Shown piece by piece: positions 52,330 through 62,754 of a DNA stretch of 64,000 nt. The number at the start of each line of letters is the position of its first letter. Position 1 is the stretch's first letter. The notes beneath the pieces are model-generated. The model had not been told where the DNA came from, made no database searches, and worked only from the letters and a program-made list of their open reading frames with translations. Made by a program: the position numbers and the translations under genes. Origin of the DNA: Syntrophorhabdaceae bacterium (GTDB taxonomy: Bacteria; Desulfobacterota; Syntrophorhabdia; Syntrophorhabdales; Syntrophorhabdaceae). Location: positions 1-64,000 of the forward strand of contig DATKMQ010000179.1 of assembly GCA_035541755.1 (NCBI GenBank), in the 5' to 3' direction.

Positions 52330-52393
52330 CCCTTAGCTCATTCTTGAGCGCGAGGGGGAGGCTCCGACAGCTTTGCTGGTGGAGGGGGCGACG
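52330..52393 (+). repeat. 64-bp direct repeat, copy 2
   Basis: This is the exact second copy of 52247-52310. It ends 25 bases before the -35 element of the exopolysaccharide operon promoter. Confidence 0.85.
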
Positions 52394-52417
52394 CAAGCCC
52401 CAGTAAATAGAAAAGAC

Positions 52418-52446
52418 TTGACTTTCACCCGCCGGAAAAGAATAAT
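52418..52446 (+). promoter_or_regulatory. Promoter of the exopolysaccharide operon
   Basis: TTGACT (52418-52423), 17 bases and AATAAT (52441-52446) precede the Wzz-like gene by 28 bases. Confidence 0.62.
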
Positions 52447-52474
52447 TAGGAAATAGTAAAGGGGGTTTTATTTC

Positions 52475-53755
52475 TTGGCGAATGATAGTGAAAGTTCACA
52501 GACAGGCGTGCGGCAGGAGGCAGACGACCCCGAGATCAATCTGCTTGATTATATTATCGTCCTCGCGAAGAGAAAAGAGCTTATCATCCTCATCACCGTT
52601 GGACTCATGTTTGTCGTCGGCGTTTACAGCCTTGTGGTTTCGCCTACCTATCGAGCAGAGACCAAAATACTTCCGCCCCAGCAGCCAAGCTCAAGCATGG
52701 CCACACAATTGCTCAATCAACTGGGAGCAGCGGGAGGTGTGATCGCAGGGGCATCCGCTATAAAAACATCCAATGATCTCTTCGTCGCTCTTCTTAAGAG
52801 CAACACAGTGCTTGATCGGATCACAGAACGGTTCAATCTCCTGAAGACGAGGAGAATCGCTACGAAAGGCGATGCCCGGAAGTTTCTGCTCGACAAATTG
52901 AAGATCCAGGACGATAAAAGAAGCGGCATTATCACCGTGGGTATGGAGGATAAAGACCCGAAAGAATCGGCAGAGATGACCAACGCTCTCATTGAGGAAC
53001 TAAAGGGTCTCAACAAAGGGCTCGCGGTAACGGAAGCCGGTCAAAGGAGACTCTTCTTTCAGGAGCAACTTGAGGATGAAAAGAGGGCTTTGGCACGCTC
53101 CGAAGAAGATATGAAAGGATTTCAGGAAAAAACAGGCGCTTTGAAAATCGACGAGCAGGCCAAAACGCTTATTGAAGGTATAGCGCAGCTACGCGCCCAC
53201 ATCGCTGCTCAGGAAGTAGAGCTCTCCGTAATGCGCACCTATTCCACAGAACAAAACCCCGATGTGAAAAGAACTGAAGAGGCGATACGGGGGATGCGCA
53301 CGGAACTTACCAAGCTCGAATCGAAAAGCGGAACAGGTTATGATCCCCTCATGCCAACGGCGAGAATGCCCGAAGTCGGGACGGAATACATGCGAAAGCT
53401 ACGCGATCTCAAGTTCAATGAAACACTCTATGAACTCCTCCTCAAACAATACGAAGCAGCAAAGCTCGATGAAGCAAAAGACGCCGCGATCATTCAGGTC
53501 GTTGACAGGGCAGAACCGCCGGAAAGAAGAGTAAAACCACAGAGAACGCAGATGGTTATCGTGGCCGGCGTCGTTGGGTTCTTTTGTTCCATATTCATCG
53601 CTTTTTTCGTGGAGTATTGGGAAAGATCTTCCTCCGATCCGGAGAACCGGGAAAGAATAGGCTCCTTGAGACAACACTTTCGCTTCGATAGAACGTGGTA
53701 TGGACCATATGCAGGAAGGATCAAAAGAAGGAGGTCATCTGGAAACAAAAAGTGA
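52475..53755 (+). CDS. Wzz/BexC-type polysaccharide chain-length or export protein
   Basis: This 426-residue protein has two membrane helices, near residues 35-55 and 350-375, flanking a long periplasmic coiled-coil part (about 170-260, rich in Glu, Lys and Arg). The N-terminal INLLDYIIVLAKRKELI and VSPTYRAETKILPP are the Wzz mark, and PPERRVKPQR precedes the second helix. It sets chain length or helps export. There is no C-terminal kinase domain. The start is TTG 52475, with GGGGG nine bases before it. Confidence 0.85.
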   Translation: MANDSESSQTGVRQEADDPEINLLDYIIVLAKRKELIILITVGLMFVVGVYSLVVSPTYRAETKILPPQQPSSSMATQLLNQLGAAGGVIAGASAIKTSNDLFVALLKSNTVLDRITERFNLLKTRRIATKGDARKFLLDKLKIQDDKRSGIITVGMEDKDPKESAEMTNALIEELKGLNKGLAVTEAGQRRLFFQEQLEDEKRALARSEEDMKGFQEKTGALKIDEQAKTLIEGIAQLRAHIAAQEVELSVMRTYSTEQNPDVKRTEEAIRGMRTELTKLESKSGTGYDPLMPTARMPEVGTEYMRKLRDLKFNETLYELLLKQYEAAKLDEAKDAAIIQVVDRAEPPERRVKPQRTQMVIVAGVVGFFCSIFIAFFVEYWERSSSDPENRERIGSLRQHFRFDRTWYGPYAGRIKRRRSSGNKK

Positions 53756-53765
53756 GGTATCTGGC

Positions 53766-56180
53766 ATGAGCGCATTAAAGACTTTTCTTACCATTCTGAT
53801 TATCATATTCGTTGAAACGATCGCGTGTGCTCAAACGCCGCAGATCGATCCCTTTGAGCCAACCAGACAGACGCCTGCCACCTCTCCCCAGGTGAATCTA
53901 CAGATTCGCGAGACCCCGCCGCAGGCGGCGCAAATGCCATTACCGATCCAACCTGGGCAAAACCGCGAGGCACAGCCACCTCGCAAGACCGGTGAGAAGA
54001 AAAGCTCTATTTTTGAAAGGCTCATCTCGGACCAGCCTCTTGAAATCACCGATCAACAATTCACCACCATAAAAAAATTCGAAGGAATCACCTTCTCATA
54101 TTCTTCAAAACTTTCATACGTGGGCCAGGTTGCCGTTGCCGTGAAGATAGTGAGGTCCGTAGGAAGATCCGAGGGGGCTCATGAAACTTTCGTCGACATG
54201 GATGCCGGGTACATGATAGGAACACCAGATGCGTTAGCCGCAGCTTTTCGTATTTTTGGCATCACGACCAGTTTCGATATTTCGACTACGGTAAAACAAT
54301 TTGGTTATGAACTCTTCAGAGAACCGGCGGCATTTGTGTCGGGAGACAGGGTACCGGTAGGTCCTGAGTACGTTATCGGCCCGGGTGACGAAATTAGAGT
54401 TACCATATGGGGGAACATCGAGGGGCAATGGAATATGGTTGTAGACAAGGACGGCCATATTGCGCTCCCTAAGGCCGGCATATTGGGAGTGTCCGGGCTC
54501 ACGTTCAAAGAACTTAAGGAAGCATTATACAAACAGCTTTCCAAATACTTTACCAACTTCGAAATGAATGTGGGTATGGGGGCCCTTCGCACCATCCAGG
54601 TTTATGTTGTTGGGAACGCGCAAAGACCTGGGGCCTACACGATTTCTTCCCTATCGAGCCTTGTCAACGCCCTCTTTGAAGCAGGCGGTCCCAGCAAGAA
54701 TGGCACCATGAGAGATATCCAGGTAAACAGAAATGGGAAAACCGTGGTCCATTTCGATATGTACGATTTTCTGCTTAAGGGTGACAAAAGCAAGGACCTG
54801 CGACTCATGCCTGAAGATGTTATATTCGTACCACCGGTCATGAGCCTCGTCGCCATCGTGGGTAACGTAAAGAACCCCGCAATCTACGAGTTTAAGGAAG
54901 AATTGAGAATTGCCGATCTTCTGAAAATGGCCGGAGGACTGGCCGCCACCGCCTTTAAGGGTCGAGTTCAGGTTCAGAGAATCGATAATCACGCATATAG
55001 AACAATCTTCGAAAGTGACCTCATCGACATGGGAAAGGATTTGGACAAGAACTTCGCGCTCCAGGATGGAGATCTCGTCAAGCTCTTCTCCGTCAAAGAC
55101 GTGCAGAAGGTCGTGTCGCTCTCCGGAGCCGTGGCCCACGCCGGCGATTTCGGGATCACCCCCGGCTTGACCACGATAAAGGATATCATATCACTTTCCG
55201 GCGGGCTCCTGTACTATGCCTCCAATCAGGCCGAACTGACCCGTGTAAGGGTCACTGAGACAGGGCCCATGACGGAGCGGTTTAGTATCGATTTAAAGAA
55301 GGCCATGGAAAACGATGCGACGAATAACATGAAGCTGGAAGCAAATGATTACCTTATGATACACGCAGTACCGGAGTGGCAGGCGAGCGGCAAAATCAAT
55401 GTCCAGGGAGAAGTGAAGTTGCCCGGGGTCTACGTGCTCAAGAAAGGTGAAAAGCTTTCTTCCATCATCGAGAGAACTGGAGGATACACGGACAGGGCGT
55501 ACCTGCGGGGCGCCGTGTTCACCCGGGAACGGGTGAAAGATCTTCAACAAAAAAACCTCGACGAAATGGTTTCCCGGCTTGAAAGGGAGATATTTTCCTC
55601 CAGTATAAGTCAGGTTTCAACGGCCACATCCCAGGAGGAGGTGGCAGCACGAAAAGAAGAATTTGACCAGAAACAGAAGTTCATCGCGTCGCTTAGGGGC
55701 CTCAAGGCAACGGGGCGATTGACGATCAGGCTCGCCCACCTCAGGTTGTTGAAAGGAAGCGAGTACGATATCGAGTTGGAAGACGGTGATAGCCTCTTTA
55801 TACCGATGATCAACAACGTGGTGAATGTAACCGGTGCGGTCATGTTTCAAGGCAGCTTCGTCTACTCGGAAAACCTCGGCTACAAGAACTATGTAGATCT
55901 GTCGGGCGGTTACTCGCGGTTTGCCGATCAGGGCAACGTTTATATCTTGAAAATTGACGGCTCCGCCATGAAAACGAGGAGCGTCGTTTCATGGAACCCG
56001 TTTCAGTCCCGATGGGAATTGACCGCATTCGGACAGGGCGTTAAGGAGATCGAGCCGGGCGACACGATCGTAGTGCCGGAAAAGATAGAGCACGTGGCAT
56101 GGCTGAGAGATGTGAAAGACATTACGCAGATCCTCGCAAACGTTGCCCTCACGGCGGGAATATTTAAGGCCCTCTATTAG
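53766..56180 (+). CDS. Outer-membrane polysaccharide export protein with several SLBB domains (Wza-like)
   Basis: This 804-residue protein begins with a signal sequence ending in a possible lipobox (ETIACAQ), then a Pro-rich stretch. A Poly_export domain follows (YVIGPGDEIRVTIWGN near residue 205), then several SLBB domains (IQVYVVGNAQRPGAYTIS, VAIVGNVKNPAIYEF, VSLSGAVAHAGDFGI, INVQGEVKLPGVYVL, VNVTGAVMFQGSFVY). It would form the periplasmic and outer-membrane channel for an exopolysaccharide. ATG 53766 opens the signal peptide, with GAGG upstream, just after the Wzz-like stop. Confidence 0.9.
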   Translation: MSALKTFLTILIIIFVETIACAQTPQIDPFEPTRQTPATSPQVNLQIRETPPQAAQMPLPIQPGQNREAQPPRKTGEKKSSIFERLISDQPLEITDQQFTTIKKFEGITFSYSSKLSYVGQVAVAVKIVRSVGRSEGAHETFVDMDAGYMIGTPDALAAAFRIFGITTSFDISTTVKQFGYELFREPAAFVSGDRVPVGPEYVIGPGDEIRVTIWGNIEGQWNMVVDKDGHIALPKAGILGVSGLTFKELKEALYKQLSKYFTNFEMNVGMGALRTIQVYVVGNAQRPGAYTISSLSSLVNALFEAGGPSKNGTMRDIQVNRNGKTVVHFDMYDFLLKGDKSKDLRLMPEDVIFVPPVMSLVAIVGNVKNPAIYEFKEELRIADLLKMAGGLAATAFKGRVQVQRIDNHAYRTIFESDLIDMGKDLDKNFALQDGDLVKLFSVKDVQKVVSLSGAVAHAGDFGITPGLTTIKDIISLSGGLLYYASNQAELTRVRVTETGPMTERFSIDLKKAMENDATNNMKLEANDYLMIHAVPEWQASGKINVQGEVKLPGVYVLKKGEKLSSIIERTGGYTDRAYLRGAVFTRERVKDLQQKNLDEMVSRLEREIFSSSISQVSTATSQEEVAARKEEFDQKQKFIASLRGLKATGRLTIRLAHLRLLKGSEYDIELEDGDSLFIPMINNVVNVTGAVMFQGSFVYSENLGYKNYVDLSGGYSRFADQGNVYILKIDGSAMKTRSVVSWNPFQSRWELTAFGQGVKEIEPGDTIVVPEKIEHVAWLRDVKDITQILANVALTAGIFKALY

Positions 56181-56260
56181 CAGGGTTCAACGGAAAGATA
56201 ACGGACGCAGGTCTCGATGATTACGCTCGCCGTTAAAGTTTACGAAGGATTCATGGCTTC

Positions 56261-58381
56261 ATGCACATACAGGCCATAGTGCTGGTACAAAATACTAAAC
56301 CCAATTCCATCGTGTCTTTTCCGTTCGTTTCGTTGTTCATCTTCCTATTCTGGATATGCATTTCTTACTCTCCTGCTATCGCGGGAGATGAACCGTTTAC
56401 GTATCCCTCAAATGGCGGTTTTACGGGCATCATGGAGGTGCCCACCGCAAGGGTCATGAAGGAGAACCGGTACAGGGTCGGTGTGAGTGAGATAGATCCT
56501 TACAGATATTACTACGTGGCCTTCAGTCCCGTGAGGGGTATCGAGCTCTCCGGAAAGATAACGGAAATACTCGGCGTGCCCGCGAGCGCTGCGGACCCGA
56601 GATTCAGCGGTTACGGCAATGAAAAGGACAAATCCTTCGGCGCCAGGTTCCAGATCATACACGAGGACAAATGGGCGCCGGCTATCGCCCTCGATATTAT
56701 GGATCCGCAAGGGACGAGGCTGTATCCATCGCAGTCACTCATCGCAACCAAACAGATCTATCCTTTTGATTTTACCATCGGATTCGCAAACGGACGGTTT
56801 GGGAAGAGACCGCTACCCGCATCGGGAGAGACCTTCAAGGCCGAAATGCTTACCGATCCCAAAAGCTGGTTGAGAGACGGACAGTTCTTCGGAGGCGTTC
56901 AAATCGCCCTGTCCGAAAAGTATGCCTTGATGGCCGAATATAGCCCCATCAGGTATGAGTTGCAGACGAGCGATCCGGCTGAGGCCCGGTATTTCACCAG
57001 CGAGCCTCCGTCCAGGTTCAATTTTGGCTTTCGGTGGAAGCCATTTTCGTGGACCGAGATTGACACGACCTACCAGAGAGGAAACCAACTGGGTATTAAT
57101 CTTTCCGTCGCGTTCGACATAGGTGAGCCCCTTGTGCCCATATATAACCGGCCATACGTGGAGAAAAGCCAAGACCTGCAAAACCCGCTTTCCAGAAGGC
57201 TCGTAAACGCACTGTACGCATCCGGTTTCAGAGATATCGGCGTGCTCATAGATAAAAACGATTTATGGATAGGGGCGAAAAATGACAGGTACTATTACAG
57301 CACAAAGGCCCTTGCCGTAATCGCCAGCCTTGTTGCTGAGATCGTGCCCTCTTATTTTCAGACCATTCACATAGCCCTTACAGAAAACGGCATACCCGTC
57401 CTCGAGTTCACAACGACGCGATACGATATCGGTGAATGGTACGCGGACAGACTCGCCCCCGGCGAATTTCTCTTTCTCTCCGGTGTGGACACGACCATAC
57501 GAGAATGGCCCCAGACCGTGGTTCAACACTCTAAGATCTTCGGGTACGGCGTACGACCTGCATTTCAGACCTTGTTGAACGATCCGTCGGGATTTTTCAA
57601 GTACAGGCTCGGTGCCGAGGGATTCTTGAGCTACTATCCGTGGAACGGTATGACCTTTGTCGCGAGCCTCGAAGGATACCCGCTGAACAATATTTCTACG
57701 GTGAATCAGTCCCTGGACGATGCCATACGGTCCGATCTTCCATTGTATAAAGAAAAGAAGCTCGCCATGGCAAGGTTGATGTTCGATCAGATCTACAAGA
57801 TGGATCGCCAGACGTACGGGCGCTTCTCCGGCGGATACCTGGAAACCGAGTACGCGGGTCTCGACGCAGAGGTGGCAAAACCCATAGGCGATGGAAGACT
57901 GATGATCGGCGTAAGCGGCAGTGTTGTGAAAAAAAGAGAGATTGACAATGTTTTCAAACTCAAAGACGGCATCGATGGCAAGACGTATGAAACGTTATTT
58001 TTCACTACCCGATTGAACGTCCCTGAGGTTGATGCTTTTCTCGACGTGAAGACGGGAAGGTTTCTGGGCGGTGACGTAGGGGCAAAGTTCACCGTATCAA
58101 AATTTATCAACGGCGTGGTGCTTTACGCGTGGTACAGCGCCACCGACACATCCGGCTTCCGCGACCCCTTTAACCGTGGATATCACGATAAGGGCATCGG
58201 CATCACAATCCCGCTCATGATCTTTAAGGGGGCGGATTCTCGCACGGTTTACAACTATTCGATTTCGCCCTGGACCAGGGATGTGGCCCAGGATATAGAC
58301 CATTTTAATACTGTTTTCGATTTCATCGGACGAAATCTGAAGATATACCTTGACAGGGACAAGGGGCTGCTATATAAATGA
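56261..58381 (+). CDS. YjbH-family outer-membrane exopolysaccharide protein
   Basis: This 706-residue protein has an extended N-terminus with a signal peptide (hydrophobic about 20-41, then AIAGDEPF). A beta-rich body follows that fits YjbH: YPSNGGFTGIMEVPTARVM, FSPVRGIELSGKI, GGYLETEYAGLDAEVAK and GVVLYAWYSATDTSGFRDPF. YjbH proteins are predicted outer-membrane barrels linked to exopolysaccharide release. It lies between a Wza-like gene and a YjbE-like gene, which supports the assignment. The first ATG has no strong ribosome site. Confidence 0.85.
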   Translation: MHIQAIVLVQNTKPNSIVSFPFVSLFIFLFWICISYSPAIAGDEPFTYPSNGGFTGIMEVPTARVMKENRYRVGVSEIDPYRYYYVAFSPVRGIELSGKITEILGVPASAADPRFSGYGNEKDKSFGARFQIIHEDKWAPAIALDIMDPQGTRLYPSQSLIATKQIYPFDFTIGFANGRFGKRPLPASGETFKAEMLTDPKSWLRDGQFFGGVQIALSEKYALMAEYSPIRYELQTSDPAEARYFTSEPPSRFNFGFRWKPFSWTEIDTTYQRGNQLGINLSVAFDIGEPLVPIYNRPYVEKSQDLQNPLSRRLVNALYASGFRDIGVLIDKNDLWIGAKNDRYYYSTKALAVIASLVAEIVPSYFQTIHIALTENGIPVLEFTTTRYDIGEWYADRLAPGEFLFLSGVDTTIREWPQTVVQHSKIFGYGVRPAFQTLLNDPSGFFKYRLGAEGFLSYYPWNGMTFVASLEGYPLNNISTVNQSLDDAIRSDLPLYKEKKLAMARLMFDQIYKMDRQTYGRFSGGYLETEYAGLDAEVAKPIGDGRLMIGVSGSVVKKREIDNVFKLKDGIDGKTYETLFFTTRLNVPEVDAFLDVKTGRFLGGDVGAKFTVSKFINGVVLYAWYSATDTSGFRDPFNRGYHDKGIGITIPLMIFKGADSRTVYNYSISPWTRDVAQDIDHFNTVFDFIGRNLKIYLDRDKGLLYK

Positions 58382-58439
58382 TGGAGAGAAAACAGGGCTG
58401 ATAAGCTCATAGATGAAGATTCCTCAAAAGGAGGTAATT

Positions 58440-58748
58440 ATGAAACGGGATAAGATATTCGTTTCGATTTTCGTATGCCTGCTCTTCTTCATAGGTTTCA
58501 TTGTTGCCCCCTCTATCTCATATGCTCAGGCCCAGGGGGCAGCCGGAGGAGCTGCACCGGCGGCAGGTGCGGGAGCAGCAGGTGAAGGAGCAGCTGGAGC
58601 AGCTGGAGCAGCTGCGGGGACCGGGGCGGCAGCTGGCATCGGTGCTGGCACCATAGCGGCGGGCGTAATAGGCGCCGCAGCCATAGCGGCGGGCATAGCG
58701 GCAGCTTCGAGTGGTGGAGGAGGCTCCAGCACAACGGCCACTCATTAG
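58440..58748 (+). CDS. YjbE-like Ala/Gly-rich exported protein
   Basis: This 102-residue protein has a signal peptide (about 1-30, SISYAQAQ) followed by a low-complexity Ala/Gly chain that turns into a hydrophobic Ala/Ile/Gly helix and a Ser/Gly/Thr tail. Composition and position next to YjbH match YjbE of the yjbEFGH exopolysaccharide operon. AAGGAGG six bases before ATG 58440 fixes the start. The repetitive GC-rich codons give long false frames on the other strand. Confidence 0.75.
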   Translation: MKRDKIFVSIFVCLLFFIGFIVAPSISYAQAQGAAGGAAPAAGAGAAGEGAAGAAGAAAGTGAAAGIGAGTIAAGVIGAAAIAAGIAAASSGGGGSSTTATH

Positions 58749-58750
58749 CG

Positions 58751-58792
58751 TGAGGTGAGCATATAAGGCCGGGGTTTCCCGACCTCAGTTTT
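58751..58792 (+). terminator. Branched hairpin after the YjbE-like gene, possible attenuating terminator
   Basis: TGAGGT and ACCTCA pair around an inner CGGG/CCCG hairpin, followed by GTTTT, three bases after the stop. It could lower transcription into the next gene. Confidence 0.38.
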
Positions 58793-58795
58793 CGC

Positions 58796-59299
58796 ATGAA
58801 GAAAACCCTGCTTATTGCGGTTTATGCTACTGCTTTTCTGCTTCTGTTTCACATCGTTTCACACATCAGCGCCCATGGCAATGGAGTCGAGATTGATAAG
58901 ATCCTCACTTCTGCGGAATCCCTTTTTAAAACCATGAAGCAAAGGGACTACCCCGGTATATGGCCCCTTCTTTCCCAAAAGTCCAAAAATACCATCATAG
59001 AGGATGTTCGCAAGGAGCTTAACAAAGCGGGTGTGGTTCGCACAAAGGAAGAGATCAACAGAGATTTTGCCACGGGCGGTCCGTTATGCAAATCTTACTG
59101 GGACCAATATCTCGCATATTTTGATCCTGATACCGTGCTCGAGCACAGCAGCTGGGACACAGGAAAGGTCGAACAGGAGAGAGCTGAAATCATTGTTCGA
59201 TATAGAAAAGCGGAGCGGCCGGCTATATTAAAGATGTATAAGCAAGACGGTGTGTGGAGGATGGGCCTGGAAGAAACGTTTAGAGGCTCAAGGCGGTGA
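58796..59299 (+). CDS. Exported protein of unknown function in the exopolysaccharide locus
   Basis: This 167-residue protein has an N-terminal signal or anchor (about residues 4-27) and a small alpha/beta domain: LFKTMKQRDYPGIWPLLSQ, GVVRTKEEINRDF and RAEIIVRYRKAERPAILKMY. The pattern resembles NTF2-like lumenal domains but no family is certain. The last codons and the stop lie inside a perfect 10-bp inverted repeat. It follows the YjbE-like gene by 47 bases and probably shares its transcript. Confidence 0.65.
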   Translation: MKKTLLIAVYATAFLLLFHIVSHISAHGNGVEIDKILTSAESLFKTMKQRDYPGIWPLLSQKSKNTIIEDVRKELNKAGVVRTKEEINRDFATGGPLCKSYWDQYLAYFDPDTVLEHSSWDTGKVEQERAEIIVRYRKAERPAILKMYKQDGVWRMGLEETFRGSRR

Positions 59300-59306
59300 G
59301 CCTCTA
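59281..59306 (+). repeat. Perfect 10-bp inverted repeat spanning a stop codon
   Basis: TAGAGGCTCA and TGAGCCTCTA pair across a six-base loop; the TGA stop is the start of the right arm. No T-tract follows, so it is not an ordinary terminator. Confidence 0.6.
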
Positions 59307-59342
59307 ATGCATGCTGGTCCATCATACTGTTAGGAAGGTGTT

Positions 59343-59840
59343 GTGAGCGACTACGACGACGATAGGCCAAACTGGCGTGAGCTCGATAGAAACAGAGACA
59401 AAAGCAAGTTCTACGGGCGACAGGAAAACAAGGAAAAAAAAGAAGGCGCGAGGCTTGCCGAAAGGGACCGATGGCAATCGGGCAGGGTACACGACGCCCT
59501 CGATAGGCTCTTTATGGGAAAGAAGGGCACAGTGGATCACGATAAGCTGTTCAAAAAGGTCCATCAATCCTACGGTTCGGACAGCTTCTTAAGAAACGTG
59601 ACGCGTTACATCGAAAAATATGGAATGCCGGATGACACGGCGACCCTCCTACTCATGCTCGACTGCAAGGATCAGTCCATCATACTCAACGTGATCGACA
59701 AGCTGTCGGCATCATATGCAGGTCTTACGCAGGGACAGAAGGATGATGTCTTACGAAAGCTCTCAATTGTGGCTATGAGTGAGAAGTCCAGAGACGTTCG
59801 TGTAAGAGCTGAAGATGCAATGGGAGACCTTGAAAGGTAG
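59343..59840 (+). CDS. Conserved hypothetical cytoplasmic helical protein
   Basis: This 165-residue protein has a very charged N-terminus (about residues 1-50, rich in Asp, Arg, Lys) and a helical HEAT-like C-terminal part (TATLLLMLDCKDQSIILNVI, RKLSIVAMSEKSRDVRVRAE). No signal peptide is present. The start is GTG 59343 with GGAAGG upstream. The function is unknown; it may be a regulator or scaffold, but nothing shows this. Confidence 0.62.
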   Translation: MSDYDDDRPNWRELDRNRDKSKFYGRQENKEKKEGARLAERDRWQSGRVHDALDRLFMGKKGTVDHDKLFKKVHQSYGSDSFLRNVTRYIEKYGMPDDTATLLLMLDCKDQSIILNVIDKLSASYAGLTQGQKDDVLRKLSIVAMSEKSRDVRVRAEDAMGDLER

Positions 59841-59876
59841 TTCCCCCGGAGGGCGCACGATTTTGATACGAGTTGC

Positions 59877-60077
59877 TTATCGGCCCAATTTTCTGTCTTT
59901 AATAAAGGCATCCAAAGACCGGTCATATGTGCGCTCGCCCAGTTTTGTAAAGTAGCAACCGGGTAGTTGATCTTTGGTCCTATGGTACGTTACACATTCG
60001 CAGCATTTACCCCGTCTCACACACGATTCGTAAGTGCAGGCGCACGTCGTCAGATTCTTTTCCAGTATGCACTCCAT
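59877..60077 (-). CDS. Small Cys-rich DUF6485-type protein
   Basis: This 66-residue protein has seven Cys in its first 45 residues (ECILEKNLTTCACTYESC, GKCCECV, PGCYF) and ends in ERTYDRSLDAFIKDR, matching the DUF6485 pattern. It probably binds zinc or an Fe-S cluster; its function is unknown. ATG 60077 is chosen because GGAG stands just upstream and the Cys-rich block begins at once. It is a separate minus-strand unit. Confidence 0.75.
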   Translation of the reverse strand: MECILEKNLTTCACTYESCVRRGKCCECVTYHRTKDQLPGCYFTKLGERTYDRSLDAFIKDRKLGR

Positions 60078-60237
60078 CCTTATCTCCTTCCCTGCAATGG
60101 TTCCATCGTTATTGAGCTTGCCTCGGCTCGCCGCGTAAGCAGCCAATCCGTCGCAAACCAAATGTTCCCGTAGTCCTGCCTCTCGCAGCTCGGGTCTCCG
60201 AAGGGAGGCCGGGGCATGATACCCGCTCGCGGGTGCG

Positions 60238-60262
60238 AGCTTTGCTGCCGGAGGGGGCGACG
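60238..60262 (+). repeat. Diverged partial copy of the 64-bp repeat family
   Basis: AGCTTTGCTG and GGAGGGGGCGACG recur here with two substitutions between them, next to the end of the dehydrogenase gene. On the minus strand two small hairpins follow the stop codon, so this copy may help end transcription. Confidence 0.55.
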
Positions 60263-60269
60263 AGCCCCT

Positions 60270-61355
60270 TTAATAGTATGGGAGCTGCTCATCAAAGCAC
60301 TTTGCGCCGTTTCTGTACCAGGCAATCACATGCTTTATCGCCTCAAACGCCTTCGTGCCCGCCGCAATATCCGAATTGAAGCCTTGATGGGGCTGAACGT
60401 AGATGTTTCCGCTTCTTTCCAGGGCTTTCCGCACCATCACTTTGGCCGCAACATGGTCTTTTTGCGTGGGAGTCTCATCACGGAGCATAAGCCTGGCAAA
60501 CTCTGCTTCCTCCGTGAACACATCGAGCCCTATGCCCCCGATCTTTCCAGATAGATAGAGTTCCACAAGACCCTGTTCCGGGGCAATCTCTCCCCGCGTC
60601 ACGTTAATGAAGATCAACCCGTCTTTTGCCCTGGAAAGATATTCTCTGGAGAAGTAACCTACGTTATAGAATGCGCTCTTCTCATTTCTGGTGAGGTTCA
60701 TGGCATTCACCATGATGTCGCTTGAACTGAGGGCTTCTTCCTTGGAAACAAAACGGACCTGGCTAGGATAGGCATCGATCAAATAATCCTGTCGTATATC
60801 CACGCCCTGGACGGTTAACCCGTTGAGTTCAGCGAGTTCATAGATCCCTTTGCCGATCTTACCCACGCCGAAGACTGTAAGGGTCCTGTGTTTGCTGAGT
60901 TCCATGAAAGCACGCGCATTATTTCTTTCGAAGGTTTCCGTATTCTTTGTGTAGTGGTTCATTTCTCCGGCAGTCGCGTAAACAAATTTCATGGCTGTTT
61001 GCGCAACGGCATTCACACAGTATTCGCGCAGAGAAGTGATATTTGCCCTTTCTGCCAGATGCTCAAAGTGGTCATACCCTGCGCTTCGCGTAACGATGCT
61101 CTTTTTGTTTCCGGAAAAGTAGGCTTCGGGTAGGATGGAGTGCGTCTTCGTGGTCACGATGTCGGGTAGGTCCACGGTTGGGTTCGCTCTCAAGAAGTCC
61201 TGAACATTCATCGGCGTTAAAAGATATGCGAACTCACCAGGGAGTTCGCCTTTTTGCTGCGCCTTTATTGTTTCTTCCTTCAGATGCTCCGCTTCGGCGC
61301 CGAGCGCTTCAAAATGTATGATGTCATAACCCGCCATGATCACAACCTCATTCAC
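60270..61355 (-). CDS. D-2-hydroxyacid dehydrogenase-family protein
   Basis: This 361-residue protein has the NAD fold TVFGVGKIGKGIYEL, the Arg in INVTRGEIAPE, the acidic residue in GIGLDVFTEEAEF and the His in VQPHQGFNSD. It diverges from well-known D-lactate and phosphoglycerate enzymes (the usual EP after the Glu is missing), so the substrate is open. ATG 61355 is used; ATG 61337 with GAGGT upstream is also possible. It follows enolase by 55 bases on the same strand and may be cotranscribed with it. Confidence 0.8.
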   Translation of the reverse strand: MNEVVIMAGYDIIHFEALGAEAEHLKEETIKAQQKGELPGEFAYLLTPMNVQDFLRANPTVDLPDIVTTKTHSILPEAYFSGNKKSIVTRSAGYDHFEHLAERANITSLREYCVNAVAQTAMKFVYATAGEMNHYTKNTETFERNNARAFMELSKHRTLTVFGVGKIGKGIYELAELNGLTVQGVDIRQDYLIDAYPSQVRFVSKEEALSSSDIMVNAMNLTRNEKSAFYNVGYFSREYLSRAKDGLIFINVTRGEIAPEQGLVELYLSGKIGGIGLDVFTEEAEFARLMLRDETPTQKDHVAAKVMVRKALERSGNIYVQPHQGFNSDIAAGTKAFEAIKHVIAWYRNGAKCFDEQLPYY

Positions 61356-61410
61356 ACCTTTTGTCCTTGCTTCCTACCTTGTGTACCGTCGAGCCCTATT
61401 TATTCGTCTC

Positions 61411-62703
<1,293 letters not shown>

Positions 62704-62754
62704 CTATTGTTTCGCTCAAGAATGACGGGCAACAACCGCGCGCCCTGCGTCTCC

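Larger units (their letters stand above)
52138..52474. other. Divergent intergenic region with tandem 64-bp repeat
   Basis: This 337-base region separates the sdh operon (minus) from the exopolysaccharide operon (plus). It contains both promoters and, between them, two identical 64-bp direct repeats. No gene lies in it. Confidence 0.7.

Noticed and set aside
52247-52393. A minimal CRISPR array from two repeats
   Set aside because: The repeats are 64 bp with a single 19-base spacer, and no cas gene is present.
58513-58797. Three long minus-strand frames opposite the YjbE-like gene
   Set aside because: They mirror its Ala/Gly repeat codons and have no independent start signals or family match.
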